Positions 1-8,191 of a stretch of DNA of 52,119 nt are shown in pieces; the stretch's first letter is position 1, and the number at the start of each line of letters is the position of its first letter. The notes beneath the pieces were generated by a model. The model did no database searches. It saw nothing but the letters and a program-made list of their open reading frames with translations, and was not told where the DNA came from. Where the stretch lies: positions 1 through 52,119 of the forward strand of contig JBKECQ010000068.1 of assembly GCA_047974845.1 (NCBI GenBank). The letters run 5' to 3'. The position numbers were made by a program, and so were the translations under genes. The DNA comes from Aminipila sp047974845. GTDB taxonomy: Bacteria > Bacillota > Clostridia > Peptostreptococcales > Anaerovoracaceae.

Positions 1-18
1 TTAAAAATGCTGTCATGC

Positions 19-254
19 TTTTAATTGTAAAAGACAGCTTGTCATACTTTCCATGTATATAACTGCCCGCCAACATTTAGGGGCAGGTGCGTATTTACCG
101 CGGCTTTAGCGGCAATGGCAAATACGACAGCGAAGCGACCAGAGGAAGCGAAGGAATGAACGAAGTGAATGATGCCTGGGAAAGTAGGACGTCGCCGGTT
201 TTAATTGTAAAAGACAGCTTGTCATACTTTCCGTTTATATAACTGCCCGCCAAC
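19..254. repeat. 56-bp direct repeat, two copies 180 bp apart
   Basis: Bases 19-74 and 199-254 are the same 56 bp with two differences (near positions 53-55 and 233-235). Each copy contains the string aagacagcttgtcatac and ends in actgcccgccaac. The DNA between them holds an imperfect stem-loop near 90-125 and a purine-rich stretch. I see no convincing gene from 1 to 473; the rest up to the kinase gene is AT-rich, with a small gccat/atggc hairpin near 333-350. The function of the repeat is unknown. Confidence 0.75.
171..198 (+). other. possible 3' end of a 5S rRNA gene (remnant)
   Basis: The bases cctgggaaagtaggacgtcg closely resemble the conserved 3' end of bacterial 5S rRNA (consensus CTGGGAGAGTAGGACGCYGCC). 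The conserved 5' half of 5S rRNA (a CCCAT..CGAAC core) is not present upstream in the window, so this would be a truncated or rearranged copy and not a functional gene. It ends exactly where the second copy of the 56-bp repeat begins. The match is from memory of the family and is short, so confidence is low. Confidence 0.35.
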
Positions 255-473
255 TGGTCACACTGGCTTACATTTATTTTAATTTTATGGTTGCTTTCTA
301 ATTGAAGTGCATTTAAACTAGACATAAGTATTTTGCCATGAAAAAATGGCATCCCATAAATTATATTTTAAGTCTAACTTATGGGGGCAATTCAAAGGGC
401 ACTCGATTTTTATTCTTTTACAATGTAATACATATTGTGTTTCAAAAAACTCAAATGAAAAGGTGCAAGTAAA

Positions 474-2084
474 ATGGAATTAAAGAAATTACTTGGTGGA
501 GTTTTAATTATTCTTATATTATTAAATATGACTACCCTTGCTTCATATGCTGAAGATGTTGGGAGTAAATTTATTATGACACAAGAGGAAAAAAATCTAA
601 TAAATTCTTTGGGGGAAATTCAAGTTATGGTAGATGATCATTTTATTCCCCTATCTTTATATTCTGAAAGTGATGAGAAATACCGTGGTGCCAGTGTGGA
701 ATTGTTTGAAAAAACAGCTGACCTTATAGGGTTAAGATATAAATTCAATTATGAAAAAAATCTTACTTGGTCAGAAAAGATAGAACGGCTGAAAAAGAAA
801 GAAATTGATTTACTTTTTCCAATGAGCATAACAGCCAGTAGAAAAAATTATGGATATTATACTAACCCATATTACACAATGTATTATAGTGTAATTATGA
901 AAGCAGACGGTAAAAAAATTACGAAATTAAATGATTTATTTGATGAAAAGGTTGGAGCTGTTAGAGGGACCTCTATTATCACACTGATAGAAAACTATAT
1001 TCCACAAAAAAACATAGCTTATTATGAAAGTGATAAAGCAATGTATGCAGCATTACAAGCAGGAAAAGTCGATTATATTTTTCAAAATGAAAACGTTTTT
1101 AATGAAGACTTTTATAGCTATGAGCTATTTGATTTTATAAACATATATAAAATAGAGGAGTTCCCTAGAGAATATAGTTATCTTTTCAAGAAAACAGATG
1201 AGATGCAAAGATTTATTAAAATATGGGATCGCGCCATGAGCCATTCTTTTAATATGGATGATATTATTTCAAAATATGAAATTGGAGAAAAAGAATTATT
1301 AAATAAATATTTAAAACAAAAAAGGATACAAAGCCAAATAGTAATATCAATATTTATACTTTTGGTAGTTATTATAGGGCTTACCTATCAATATAAAAGT
1401 GCAAAAAAAATGTCCGAGATAATGAAAAAGGAAGCTTCAATCAACAAGATGGCTTATCTTCAATCTCAAATAAAGCCTCATTTCCTATTCAATGCACTGG
1501 GAACAATTATGTCCCTTTGTTACACTCAGCCTGAACAGGCAGGCGATTTATTAAGTAGTATGAGCAAGTATCTTAGAATAGTTTTTACAACAGATAATCA
1601 AATGGAGTCTATTTCTTTACGGCGTGAGATTGAGCTGGTGAATGCTTATGTAGAAATTGAAAAGGCAAGGTATGGTGAACGAGTTTCTTTAAATTTTGAT
1701 ATAGAAGAGGTATGCCTTTCTTATAGTATTCCCCCTTTATGTATACAGCCACTTGTAGAAAACGCCATTTTACATGGTATAACTAAAAAGGAGCAAGGCG
1801 GTACAGTTTGGCTATCGGTACATACTGATAAAAACAGAATGAAAATAATTGTAATGGATGATGGTATTGGAATGCAAGAGGAAGAAATACATCGCATTAT
1901 AAATGAGAAATCAACAGAATCAGGTATAGGATTATCCAATATCAGACAAAGGGTTTTAAGCTATGCTACGGGTGAAATGATAATAAATAGTAAAGTGGGC
2001 AATGGTACGGAAATTACAGTTTTTTTACCGATTTTGAACAATCATAGTAAGGAGGAAAGCCAATGCTGCGAGCCATCATTGTAG
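474..2084 (+). CDS. sensor histidine kinase, YesM/LytS-like, with extracytoplasmic solute-binding sensor
   Basis: A 536-residue membrane kinase that probably senses a small extracellular ligand and phosphorylates the regulator encoded next to it. Residues 1-26 look like a signal peptide or first membrane anchor. Residues about 45-275 resemble a family 3 solute-binding protein, a common sensor in this kinase type. A membrane helix lies at about 288-306. The cytoplasmic part has the His_kinase motif QIKPHFLFN with the phospho-acceptor His336, an N-box PLVENAILHG (about 426-435) and ATP-lid motifs DDGIGM and GIGLSNI. The start has an AGGTG ribosome site at 461-465. The gene overlaps the regulator gene by 22 bases, so the two are translationally coupled. 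The ligand cannot be read from sequence. Confidence 0.9.
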   Translation: MELKKLLGGVLIILILLNMTTLASYAEDVGSKFIMTQEEKNLINSLGEIQVMVDDHFIPLSLYSESDEKYRGASVELFEKTADLIGLRYKFNYEKNLTWSEKIERLKKKEIDLLFPMSITASRKNYGYYTNPYYTMYYSVIMKADGKKITKLNDLFDEKVGAVRGTSIITLIENYIPQKNIAYYESDKAMYAALQAGKVDYIFQNENVFNEDFYSYELFDFINIYKIEEFPREYSYLFKKTDEMQRFIKIWDRAMSHSFNMDDIISKYEIGEKELLNKYLKQKRIQSQIVISIFILLVVIIGLTYQYKSAKKMSEIMKKEASINKMAYLQSQIKPHFLFNALGTIMSLCYTQPEQAGDLLSSMSKYLRIVFTTDNQMESISLRREIELVNAYVEIEKARYGERVSLNFDIEEVCLSYSIPPLCIQPLVENAILHGITKKEQGGTVWLSVHTDKNRMKIIVMDDGIGMQEEEIHRIINEKSTESGIGLSNIRQRVLSYATGEMIINSKVGNGTEITVFLPILNNHSKEESQCCEPSL

Positions 2085-3328
2085 ATGATGAAATTTCTGG
2101 ACATATCCTTTTAAAAAGGGCAATTAAATCAGTGGACGGAGTTGAAGTTGTTGGTAGTTATATGCAACCCAGTGCATTACTTAATGAGTTAAAAGAAGTA
2201 CAACCGGATATTGCTTTTTTGGACATTGAAATGGCGGCAATGAACGGACTGGAACTAGCGGAGAAAATACATGAAGTAAATAATCAAATTTCCGTTATTT
2301 TTGTTACAGCTTTTAGCAGATATGCAATTGATGCTTTTAAAGTAAATGCCCTTGATTATCTTTTAAAGCCGGTTGACCCCAAAGAGGTAGAACGAGTATT
2401 GAATAAGGTACTAAACGGTCGGAAAGCAAAAATTCAGCCCATACAAACTAGAAAAAATCAGATGCAACTAGCTCAATGTTTTGGTTTTTTTGAAGTATAT
2501 GGGAATCAAAATCAAAAACCGGTGCAATGGATTACTTCAAAGGTAGAGGAACTATTTGCATATTTGATTTTGTATAATGGGAAGCTTATTGAAAAATGGA
2601 AGCTTTGTGAATTGCTCTGGCCCAATACAAGTTCTGATAATGCACAGACTAATTTGCATACCACCGTTTATCGATTAAGAAAAACGGTTAAAAATGAAGG
2701 TATTCCCGTAAATATATATAACCGTAATGGAGGTTATATAATAGAATTTGAATCGTGCTTTACAGATATTCAAAGATTTCAGCAATATTATAAAGATGCA
2801 AAAGCGATTTCAGGCATTAGAAAACAGGCAGAATCCATATCCGACATTGAAAAACGGGCAAAAGCGATATCCAATATTGAAAAACAGACAAAAGCCATAT
2901 CCAACATTGAAAAACAGGCAAAAGCGATTTCAGATATTGAACAGCAGGCAAAGGAAATTGAAGTACTTAAAAGTGCAGTAAATTTATTTCAAGGGGAACT
3001 GTTCTCAAATAAGTATTTTGAATGGGCTATGGATTATAGAGAAACTGTTAATCGTCAATACATTCATCTTTCTTATCGTCTTGCGTTATTGTTAAACTTA
3101 AGCGGTAATATTGAATATGAGATTGAAATTTTAAAGAAACTTATTAAATATTTTCCCTATGAAGAAGAGGCTTGCCTTATGCTTTTAAAGCTATATGAAG
3201 AAGGACAAGATAAATTGGGATTGATTCATTTTTATAAGTCTTATAAAGAAATCTTGATTCAGAAGCTGGATTGTAGACCCTCAAAAAAAATACAAGCTAG
3301 ATATGACTATATAATAGAGAGGCTTTAA
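2063..3328 (+). CDS. response regulator with receiver, winged-helix and BTAD (SARP-like) domains
   Basis: A 421-residue regulator, the partner of the upstream kinase. The receiver domain spans about 1-115, with acidic pair Asp8/Asp9, phospho-acceptor Asp54, Thr82 and Lys102 (LKPVD). A winged-helix OmpR/SARP-type DNA-binding domain follows (about 130-232), then a helical bacterial transcriptional activator domain to the C-terminus. The BTAD is interrupted at 247-296 by five copies of a 10-residue repeat (consensus KAISNIEKQA). GGAGG at 2051-2055 gives the start. Yes-type kinases usually pair with AraC or LytTR regulators, so the BTAD output is less usual. Its target genes are not evident; the secreted phosphatase gene just downstream is a candidate by position only. 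Confidence 0.88.
   Translation: MLRAIIVDDEISGHILLKRAIKSVDGVEVVGSYMQPSALLNELKEVQPDIAFLDIEMAAMNGLELAEKIHEVNNQISVIFVTAFSRYAIDAFKVNALDYLLKPVDPKEVERVLNKVLNGRKAKIQPIQTRKNQMQLAQCFGFFEVYGNQNQKPVQWITSKVEELFAYLILYNGKLIEKWKLCELLWPNTSSDNAQTNLHTTVYRLRKTVKNEGIPVNIYNRNGGYIIEFESCFTDIQRFQQYYKDAKAISGIRKQAESISDIEKRAKAISNIEKQTKAISNIEKQAKAISDIEQQAKEIEVLKSAVNLFQGELFSNKYFEWAMDYRETVNRQYIHLSYRLALLLNLSGNIEYEIEILKKLIKYFPYEEEACLMLLKLYEEGQDKLGLIHFYKSYKEILIQKLDCRPSKKIQARYDYIIERL
2801..2950 (+). repeat. five in-frame 30-bp tandem repeats inside the response regulator gene
   Basis: Five 30-bp units, each encoding 10 residues of the form K-A-I-S-x-I-E-K-Q-A, run without gaps from 2801 to 2950. The units differ at a few codon positions, so they are not a very recent expansion. 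The repeat would form a charged amphipathic helix within the BTAD region. Because the unit is a multiple of three, gain or loss of units would not shift the frame. Confidence 0.92.
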
Positions 3329-3474
3329 ATATCGGCCTTTATTTTAATTAAATATATTATTAATAGAATTTTCAGATATGTCAGTTATTTGTCAGCCACT
3401 CCTTATAATATTGAAACAGGATAGAGAAGTTACCTATCCTAAATGTATTAGTGGGAAATAAGGAGGGAAGAAAC

Positions 3475-4845
3475 ATGAAAAAGATATTAGTGCTTATGCT
3501 TGTAATAATGATAATGAGCATGACAAGTACTGTGGGATTTGCAGCGGGTTCGTCTGTTCTGGAGAACGTGAAACTATTGCACACCTTGGGTATTCTTGAG
3601 GGCAGCAAAGGAACCTTGGACTCTATTGATATTCAAAAGCCTGTAACGAGATTGACAGCTGCAATTGTACAATTAAAGTTGTTAGGTCTTGAATCAACCG
3701 CATCTGTATATACAAGCAATAAAAATTTTGAAGATTCAAAGAACACACCTTGGGCAAGACCCTATTTGGCATATATATATAATCATCCTGAATTGGGCTG
3801 GGTAGCTAATCAAAATAATTTTGATAGCAATGCAAAAATATCGGGAGAAGACTTAGCAAAAATAATGTTATCGGTTTTGGGTGAACAGGAATATACAGAC
3901 TCAGCAGTAAAGAGTGCTAATCAGTTAGGCATTAAAAGTGCAAAGGATGGCAAAAGCATTAGTATGAGTCAGCTGGCAAATGTAGTGGTAGAAACCCTTA
4001 ATATAAAAGTAAATGAGACAAAAACTACTTTGGCTGAATACCTTGTGGAACAAGATGTTATTGACAGAGGGATTGCAGATTCAAATGGTATTGTTAAAAA
4101 TATGGATGGGAATATTTTGACGGTTGCAGTTGCGTGGAAGCAAACAGCAGCAGAGTATAAGGCGTTGTATTATCAGGGATTTAATCAGGCAAAGGTGCAA
4201 GTTCAAACCGCAATTGCAAATCAGAAGCCAGGTGATAAGCCTTTAGCAATCATTACTGACGTAGATGATACAATTGTAAGCCCTATAAATTATTGGGGCT
4301 ATCTGATACAGAATAATAAAGACTTTTTTGATGATGGTATATGGGATCAATGGATACCGGAAAATAAAATGGTACCTACACCGGGATCGCTGGAATTTTT
4401 AAACTTTTGTAAAGAAAATAATGTTGAAGTTTTTTATGTAACCAGCAGGGATCAGGGAGATAAAACCTATGAATATGCTTTAGGGAATATTAAAGCAATG
4501 GGATTTCCATATGCGGACAAAGAGCATTTGATTGTTTTACAGGAAACTTCAAATAAAGAAGAACCACAGAAGGTAATAGCAGAAAAGTATAATGTAAGCG
4601 TATATCTTGGTGACAATTTAAATGATTTTAGAAGAATTTATTATGTGAAGGATGTTGATGAAAGAAGAAAATTGATGGAGGCAGATAAAGAATTATTTGG
4701 TTCCAAATATATTTTATTTCCAAACCCTACGGATGGACATTGGGTTAGAGCTATATTTGGAGAGTCAGAACCGGCTCCTGCCAATGAAAACAGACAAATT
4801 TGGGAAAATGCGGCTCAAAAATCCAAGTGGAATCCTGAAGATTAG
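3475..4845 (+). CDS. secreted class C-like HAD acid phosphatase with N-terminal SLH-like region
   Basis: The chosen start at 3475 follows a GGAGGG site at 3462-3467; an earlier in-frame GTG at 3451 would put extra charged residues before the signal peptide. The 456-residue product opens with a signal peptide (positive MKK, then a hydrophobic stretch, cleavage near GFAAG). Residues about 30-190 look like S-layer homology repeats (FEDSKNTPWARPYLAYIYNH). The C-terminal half is a HAD phosphatase of the acid phosphatase B/lipoprotein e(P4) type: nucleophile motif ITDVDDT (Asp262, Asp264) and acidic motif YLGDNLNDF (about 377-385). It probably removes phosphate from nucleotides or other phosphomonoesters outside the cell while bound to the wall. 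The substrate is inferred from family only. Confidence 0.82.
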   Translation: MKKILVLMLVIMIMSMTSTVGFAAGSSVLENVKLLHTLGILEGSKGTLDSIDIQKPVTRLTAAIVQLKLLGLESTASVYTSNKNFEDSKNTPWARPYLAYIYNHPELGWVANQNNFDSNAKISGEDLAKIMLSVLGEQEYTDSAVKSANQLGIKSAKDGKSISMSQLANVVVETLNIKVNETKTTLAEYLVEQDVIDRGIADSNGIVKNMDGNILTVAVAWKQTAAEYKALYYQGFNQAKVQVQTAIANQKPGDKPLAIITDVDDTIVSPINYWGYLIQNNKDFFDDGIWDQWIPENKMVPTPGSLEFLNFCKENNVEVFYVTSRDQGDKTYEYALGNIKAMGFPYADKEHLIVLQETSNKEEPQKVIAEKYNVSVYLGDNLNDFRRIYYVKDVDERRKLMEADKELFGSKYILFPNPTDGHWVRAIFGESEPAPANENRQIWENAAQKSKWNPED

Positions 4846-4904
4846 ATAAGGAAAGTATAAGAGCTGATTTGCTTGAAAATTTAAAAGGGGACGTATTGTT
4901 TAAA

Positions 4905-4941
4905 AGAAAGCCGATGAAAAAATTTGTAAATAGGGCTTTCT
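4905..4941 (+). other. hairpin downstream of the phosphatase gene
   Basis: AGAAAGCC (4905-4912) can pair with GGGCTTTCT (4933-4941) across a 20-base loop. No U-tract follows, so it is not a classical terminator; it may protect the 3' end of the mRNA ahead of the terminator at 4961. Confidence 0.4.
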
Positions 4942-4960
4942 ATGATAGAATCTTAAGTGG

Positions 4961-4996
4961 GAGGCTGATTATTTAATCAGTCTCTTGTTTTTTATT
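4961..4996 (+). terminator. rho-independent terminator after the phosphatase gene
   Basis: The arm gaggctgatta (4961-4971) pairs with taatcagtctc (4974-4984), with one G-T pair and a two-base loop, followed by ttgttttttatt. It separates the phosphatase gene from ytaF. Confidence 0.8.
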
Positions 4997-5108
4997 CTCT
5001 AAATATATGTAAAACAGTAACAGAACAAACCACCTATATATATATTAAATATAGTGTAAATATATTACTGGTAATTTACATAAGTTATAGAAAATAAGAG
5101 GGTGGCAT

Positions 5109-5738
5109 ATGTCTTATATATCCATTATACTATTTGCCTTTTCGGCTAATTTGGATAATTTCATCGTTGGAGCAGCCTATGGGTTAAAGAAAATAAGGAT
5201 TAATATTACAGCTGGAGTAATCATAAGTTTCATAACTATGTTTGGAACTATCTTATCAATGACCTTTGGAGAAAGATTAATTACCTTTATACCAATTACA
5301 AAAGTTAATATATTAGGAGCAATCCTTATAATTGGGATGGGTATTTTTTATCTAAGTAATTTTTATTTTAAAAGGTGGAAAGAGAAGAGACTTGCTATAA
5401 TTAGAGAAAAAAATAATCAGAATAGCAACTCTGGAGAACTGGTTGAAAATACAAAAGATGATATTGTTGAATGTAATAGTAGGAGAATCTTTTATAGAGA
5501 GGCATTGACTATTGCTACGGCTTTGTCATTAAATAACATAGCGTTAGGAATAGGCGCAAGTATAGCAGGGCTTAACCTTATAACCACAGCTATTGCTTCG
5601 TTTATGTTCAGCTATTTTTTTATACTTGTTGGAAACAGATTTGGTCATGGTGAGGTATCGGATATAATTGGTGAATATGCTGAGCCAATATCGGGTACTA
5701 TTATCTTACTCCTAGGTATTTTAGAGCTAATTATATAG
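5109..5738 (+). CDS. ytaF: sporulation membrane protein YtaF (MntP-like fold)
   Basis: A 209-residue integral membrane protein with about six hydrophobic segments in two halves (about 1-85 and 135-209) joined by a charged cytoplasmic linker. The opening MSYISIILFAFSANLDNF, with a small residue and Asp in the first helix, is typical of the YtaF/MntP superfamily, and the second half repeats it as TALSLNNIALG. YtaF is made during sporulation in Bacillus; its transported substrate is unknown. The start is preceded by GAGGGTGG at 5098-5105. The gene stands alone, after a terminator. Its TAG stop lies inside the first unit of a 43-bp tandem repeat. Confidence 0.85.
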   Translation: MSYISIILFAFSANLDNFIVGAAYGLKKIRINITAGVIISFITMFGTILSMTFGERLITFIPITKVNILGAILIIGMGIFYLSNFYFKRWKEKRLAIIREKNNQNSNSGELVENTKDDIVECNSRRIFYREALTIATALSLNNIALGIGASIAGLNLITTAIASFMFSYFFILVGNRFGHGEVSDIIGEYAEPISGTIILLLGILELII

Positions 5739-5820
5739 AGCAATAGTTATAAAGAACTAATAATAAATAACTATAATATAGAGCAATAGTTATAAAGAAC
5801 TAATTATAAATAGCTATAAT
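5735..5820. repeat. 43-bp tandem repeat at the ytaF 3' end
   Basis: Bases 5735-5777 and 5778-5820 are two adjacent 43-bp units beginning atagagcaatagttataaag, with a few differences. Degenerate pieces of the same motif continue to about 5865. The first unit includes the ytaF stop codon. The repeat is AT-rich and has no evident function. Confidence 0.8.
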
Positions 5821-5893
5821 CATAAATAGCTTTAATATATAGCGCTAATTATAGAGCAATACATATATTTAGCTAGACTTTTCTGTATATAAA

Positions 5894-5931
5894 AAGTGGC
5901 TGTGTATTATCAAAATAATAATCAGCCACTT
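5894..5931. terminator. bidirectional terminator-like hairpin between ytaF and the nitroreductase-like gene
   Basis: AAGTGGCTG (5894-5902) pairs perfectly with CAGCCACTT (5923-5931), with further A-T pairing inside the loop. It lies between two convergent genes and is flanked by A/T-rich tracts on both sides, so it could end transcription from either direction. Confidence 0.65.
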
Positions 5932-5944
5932 AATTAAAACTAAT

Positions 5945-6673
5945 TTAATCGTCCCATTCCCAATCTTCAGAATCAGATCCAATCTCAAAATGGAGCTTTG
6001 CAATTCCCAAGTCTATTTGTTCAAATCCTCTGCTATTTGACGTAATCCATGCACGTACGGATGGAATTTTATTTGATACAGTTTCGCCACTATATGAGAA
6101 CTTAACAGGTTGTTTATTTAAAGCTGAGGGAGCCTTCTGAACTGCCTTTATTCCTTCTATGAACCAAGAGGGGATACCGGGAGTAGGATCAAAAAATTCT
6201 TCAATTGCTTTCTTTTTACCACCAACAATATTTTTTATTAGCTTATCTTTAAAACTAACCTTTGAAACAGCATAACCAATAGGGATTACACAAAATATAT
6301 CTTCTCTCGTACCTAAAGTACAGGCGCAATTGTCTCTATTGAATGTACCCGCAACCCAGCAGGTACCAAGGCCGTATTCTGTTGCCTCCAGCACAAGCTT
6401 CTCTCCGTAATAACCTACCTTTTCCTTTTCATGTACGCCATTTGCTTTGCCCACCATGGCTATATAATTGTTTACACCCGAAAACATACCATAGCTATTT
6501 GATAAGCCCTTAAAAGCATCGCCATTATTTAGAACTAATTGTATATTTAAACCTGAAATATTATTGTATGAATCAATTGATGATTGTAATTTCTCAACTA
6601 TATCATCAGAGATTTTGTCGGGTAAAAAGCTTCTAACTGAATGTCGAACTAAAATTGCATGTTTATAATCCAT
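5945..6673 (-). CDS. nitroreductase family protein (TM1586-like)
   Basis: A 242-residue protein of the flavin nitroreductase fold. Its N-terminus carries the family pattern AILVRHSVRSFLPDKI (FMN-phosphate-binding Arg residues) and a central LVLEATEYGLGTCWVAG segment, the usual nitroreductase core. The C-terminal half (FFDPTPGIPSWFIEGIKAVQKAPSALNKQP) reads like a second, divergent copy of the N-terminal part, which matches the putative TM nitroreductase family PF14512. It probably uses FMN; the electron acceptor is unknown. It is the last gene on this minus-strand run, 36 bases after a small membrane ORF, and has a GGAGAGG ribosome site. Confidence 0.82.
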   Translation of the reverse strand: MDYKHAILVRHSVRSFLPDKISDDIVEKLQSSIDSYNNISGLNIQLVLNNGDAFKGLSNSYGMFSGVNNYIAMVGKANGVHEKEKVGYYGEKLVLEATEYGLGTCWVAGTFNRDNCACTLGTREDIFCVIPIGYAVSKVSFKDKLIKNIVGGKKKAIEEFFDPTPGIPSWFIEGIKAVQKAPSALNKQPVKFSYSGETVSNKIPSVRAWITSNSRGFEQIDLGIAKLHFEIGSDSEDWEWDD

Positions 6674-6709
6674 AATACCTCTCCAAATCTTATATTTAAG
6701 GGAAGAACT

Positions 6710-6835
6710 TTAAATTCTTTCTATCTTTCTCTTAGAAAATTTAAATGCTGTAATTGATGAAAGAACAATCATAGCTGTTCCTAAACATACGCTTAAGATT
6801 GATAACATAAGGTTTACTTTCGCAATAGTTTTCAT
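6710..6835 (-). CDS. small 41-residue single-pass membrane protein
   Basis: A short ORF in the gap between proA and the nitroreductase-like gene. It has a strong ribosome site (AGGAGGAGAT on the minus strand at 6841-6850) five bases before its ATG. The product starts MKTIAKVNLMLSIL, has one hydrophobic segment of about 24 residues and ends with a basic tail (KFSKRKIERI), so a one-pass membrane peptide with a cytoplasmic C-terminus is likely. I recognise no family. Its neighbour may be cotranscribed. The good ribosome site and clean hydrophobic/charged layout argue that it is real. Confidence 0.6.
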   Translation of the reverse strand: MKTIAKVNLMLSILSVCLGTAMIVLSSITAFKFSKRKIERI

Positions 6836-6910
6836 AGTTTATCTCCTCCTATATGGTTAGCATATATAATACTAATATAATCGACCTATAACTATTATAG
6901 CCATTTTATC

Positions 6911-8191
6911 CTATTTATCCTTAAAGTGGAAGCTTTTTTTACCATCTGCGTAGTCTGAGACTATATGTCCGTTACCAAACAGCTTGTATTTATAGGTTAT
7001 TAGCCCTTCTAAGCCCACAGGACCTCTCGCATGAAGCTTACCTGTGCTTATGCCCACTTCAGCCCCAAATCCGTATCTAAAACCATCAGCAAAACGGGTT
7101 GAGCAATTTTGATATACTCCTGCTGAATCAACAAAGTTCATGAATTCAGTAGCGGCTTGATTATTTTCAGTAACGATACAATCTGTATGGTGTGAACCAT
7201 AAGCATTAATATGTTCTATTGCTTCATCCAAACCGGATACTATTTTAATAGAGATAATATAATCAAGATACTCTGTCTCAAAGTCCTGCTCAGTGGCATT
7301 TTGGCATTCAATATACTTTTGAGTATTATTACAGCCCTTTACCAAAACATTTTTTGATTTTAAATCTTCAGCCAGTTTTGGCAGAAAGATATCTGCAATG
7401 TCTTCATGAACTAGAAGGGTTTCAACTGTATTGCAAGCTGCAACATACTGGGTTTTAGCATCAACAGCAATGGGAACTGCTTTAGATATATCGGCATCTT
7501 TATCTATATATATATGACATATCCCGTCAGCATGACCCATTACAGGAATTTTTGAGTTTGCCATTATGTATTGTACAAAAGCATTTGAGCCTCTGGGAAT
7601 AAGCAAATCAATATATTTATGACATTTTAATAGTTCATCAATGCCCTGTCTAGTCTCTACTAATGAAATAAAGCCATCAGGCATTCCTGCATTTAAACCG
7701 GCTTCTTTAATAATTTCAAATAAAATTTTATTTGTATTGGCAGCTTCGCTTCCACCCTTTAATATGCAGGCATTACCGCTTTTAACGCAAAGTGTGGAAA
7801 TTTGGATTAAGGCATCTGGTCTGGACTCAAAAATAACACCTATTACCCCGATTGGACAAGTGGTTTTAATAAGGTTTAATCCATCATCAAGTTCTCTTTC
7901 TAAAAGAATATTAAAAAGAGGGTCAGGAAGACCTAAAAGACTTTCTATGCCACTTAAAATATCAGTAAGCTTATGGTCATCAAACTTAAGTCTATTTACA
8001 ATCGGTTGTGGTAGATTTTCAGCCTTAGCATTTATAAGGTCTAATTGATTCTGTGCAAAGATTTCAGACTTATGAGCTGTAAGAGCTTCTGAGATAAGTC
8101 TTAATGCGTTGTCTCTTGTTTCTGATTTAAGGTTCGCAGTTTTAAAGCTTGCACTTTTAGAACTACGAGCTAGTTCATTATAATTAACCAT
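6911..8191 (-). CDS. proA: gamma-glutamyl phosphate reductase
   Basis: It reduces gamma-glutamyl phosphate with NADPH to glutamate 5-semialdehyde, the second step of proline synthesis. The 426-residue product has the expected length and the aldehyde-dehydrogenase-like catalytic cysteine motif AACNTVETLLVHED, together with GVIGVIFESRPDA and LKGGSEA. I chose the start at 8191 (MVNYNELARSSK) because AGGAG lies nine bases before it; an upstream in-frame ATG would add 16 residues atypical of the family. The start overlaps the end of the metallophosphoesterase gene by 8 bases. The partner kinase gene proB and proC are about 5 kb away on the other strand. Confidence 0.95.
   Translation of the reverse strand: MVNYNELARSSKSASFKTANLKSETRDNALRLISEALTAHKSEIFAQNQLDLINAKAENLPQPIVNRLKFDDHKLTDILSGIESLLGLPDPLFNILLERELDDGLNLIKTTCPIGVIGVIFESRPDALIQISTLCVKSGNACILKGGSEAANTNKILFEIIKEAGLNAGMPDGFISLVETRQGIDELLKCHKYIDLLIPRGSNAFVQYIMANSKIPVMGHADGICHIYIDKDADISKAVPIAVDAKTQYVAACNTVETLLVHEDIADIFLPKLAEDLKSKNVLVKGCNNTQKYIECQNATEQDFETEYLDYIISIKIVSGLDEAIEHINAYGSHHTDCIVTENNQAATEFMNFVDSAGVYQNCSTRFADGFRYGFGAEVGISTGKLHARGPVGLEGLITYKYKLFGNGHIVSDYADGKKSFHFKDK

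Noticed and set aside
95..352. Minus-strand 85-codon open frame across the 56-bp repeat
   Set aside because: No ribosome site, runs through the repeat and the 5S-like piece, and the protein is not family-like.
2748..2981. Plus-strand 77-codon frame with Tyr/Pro/Gln-rich repeats
   Set aside because: It is the other reading of the 30-bp repeat array in the regulator gene; the repeat period keeps it open by chance.
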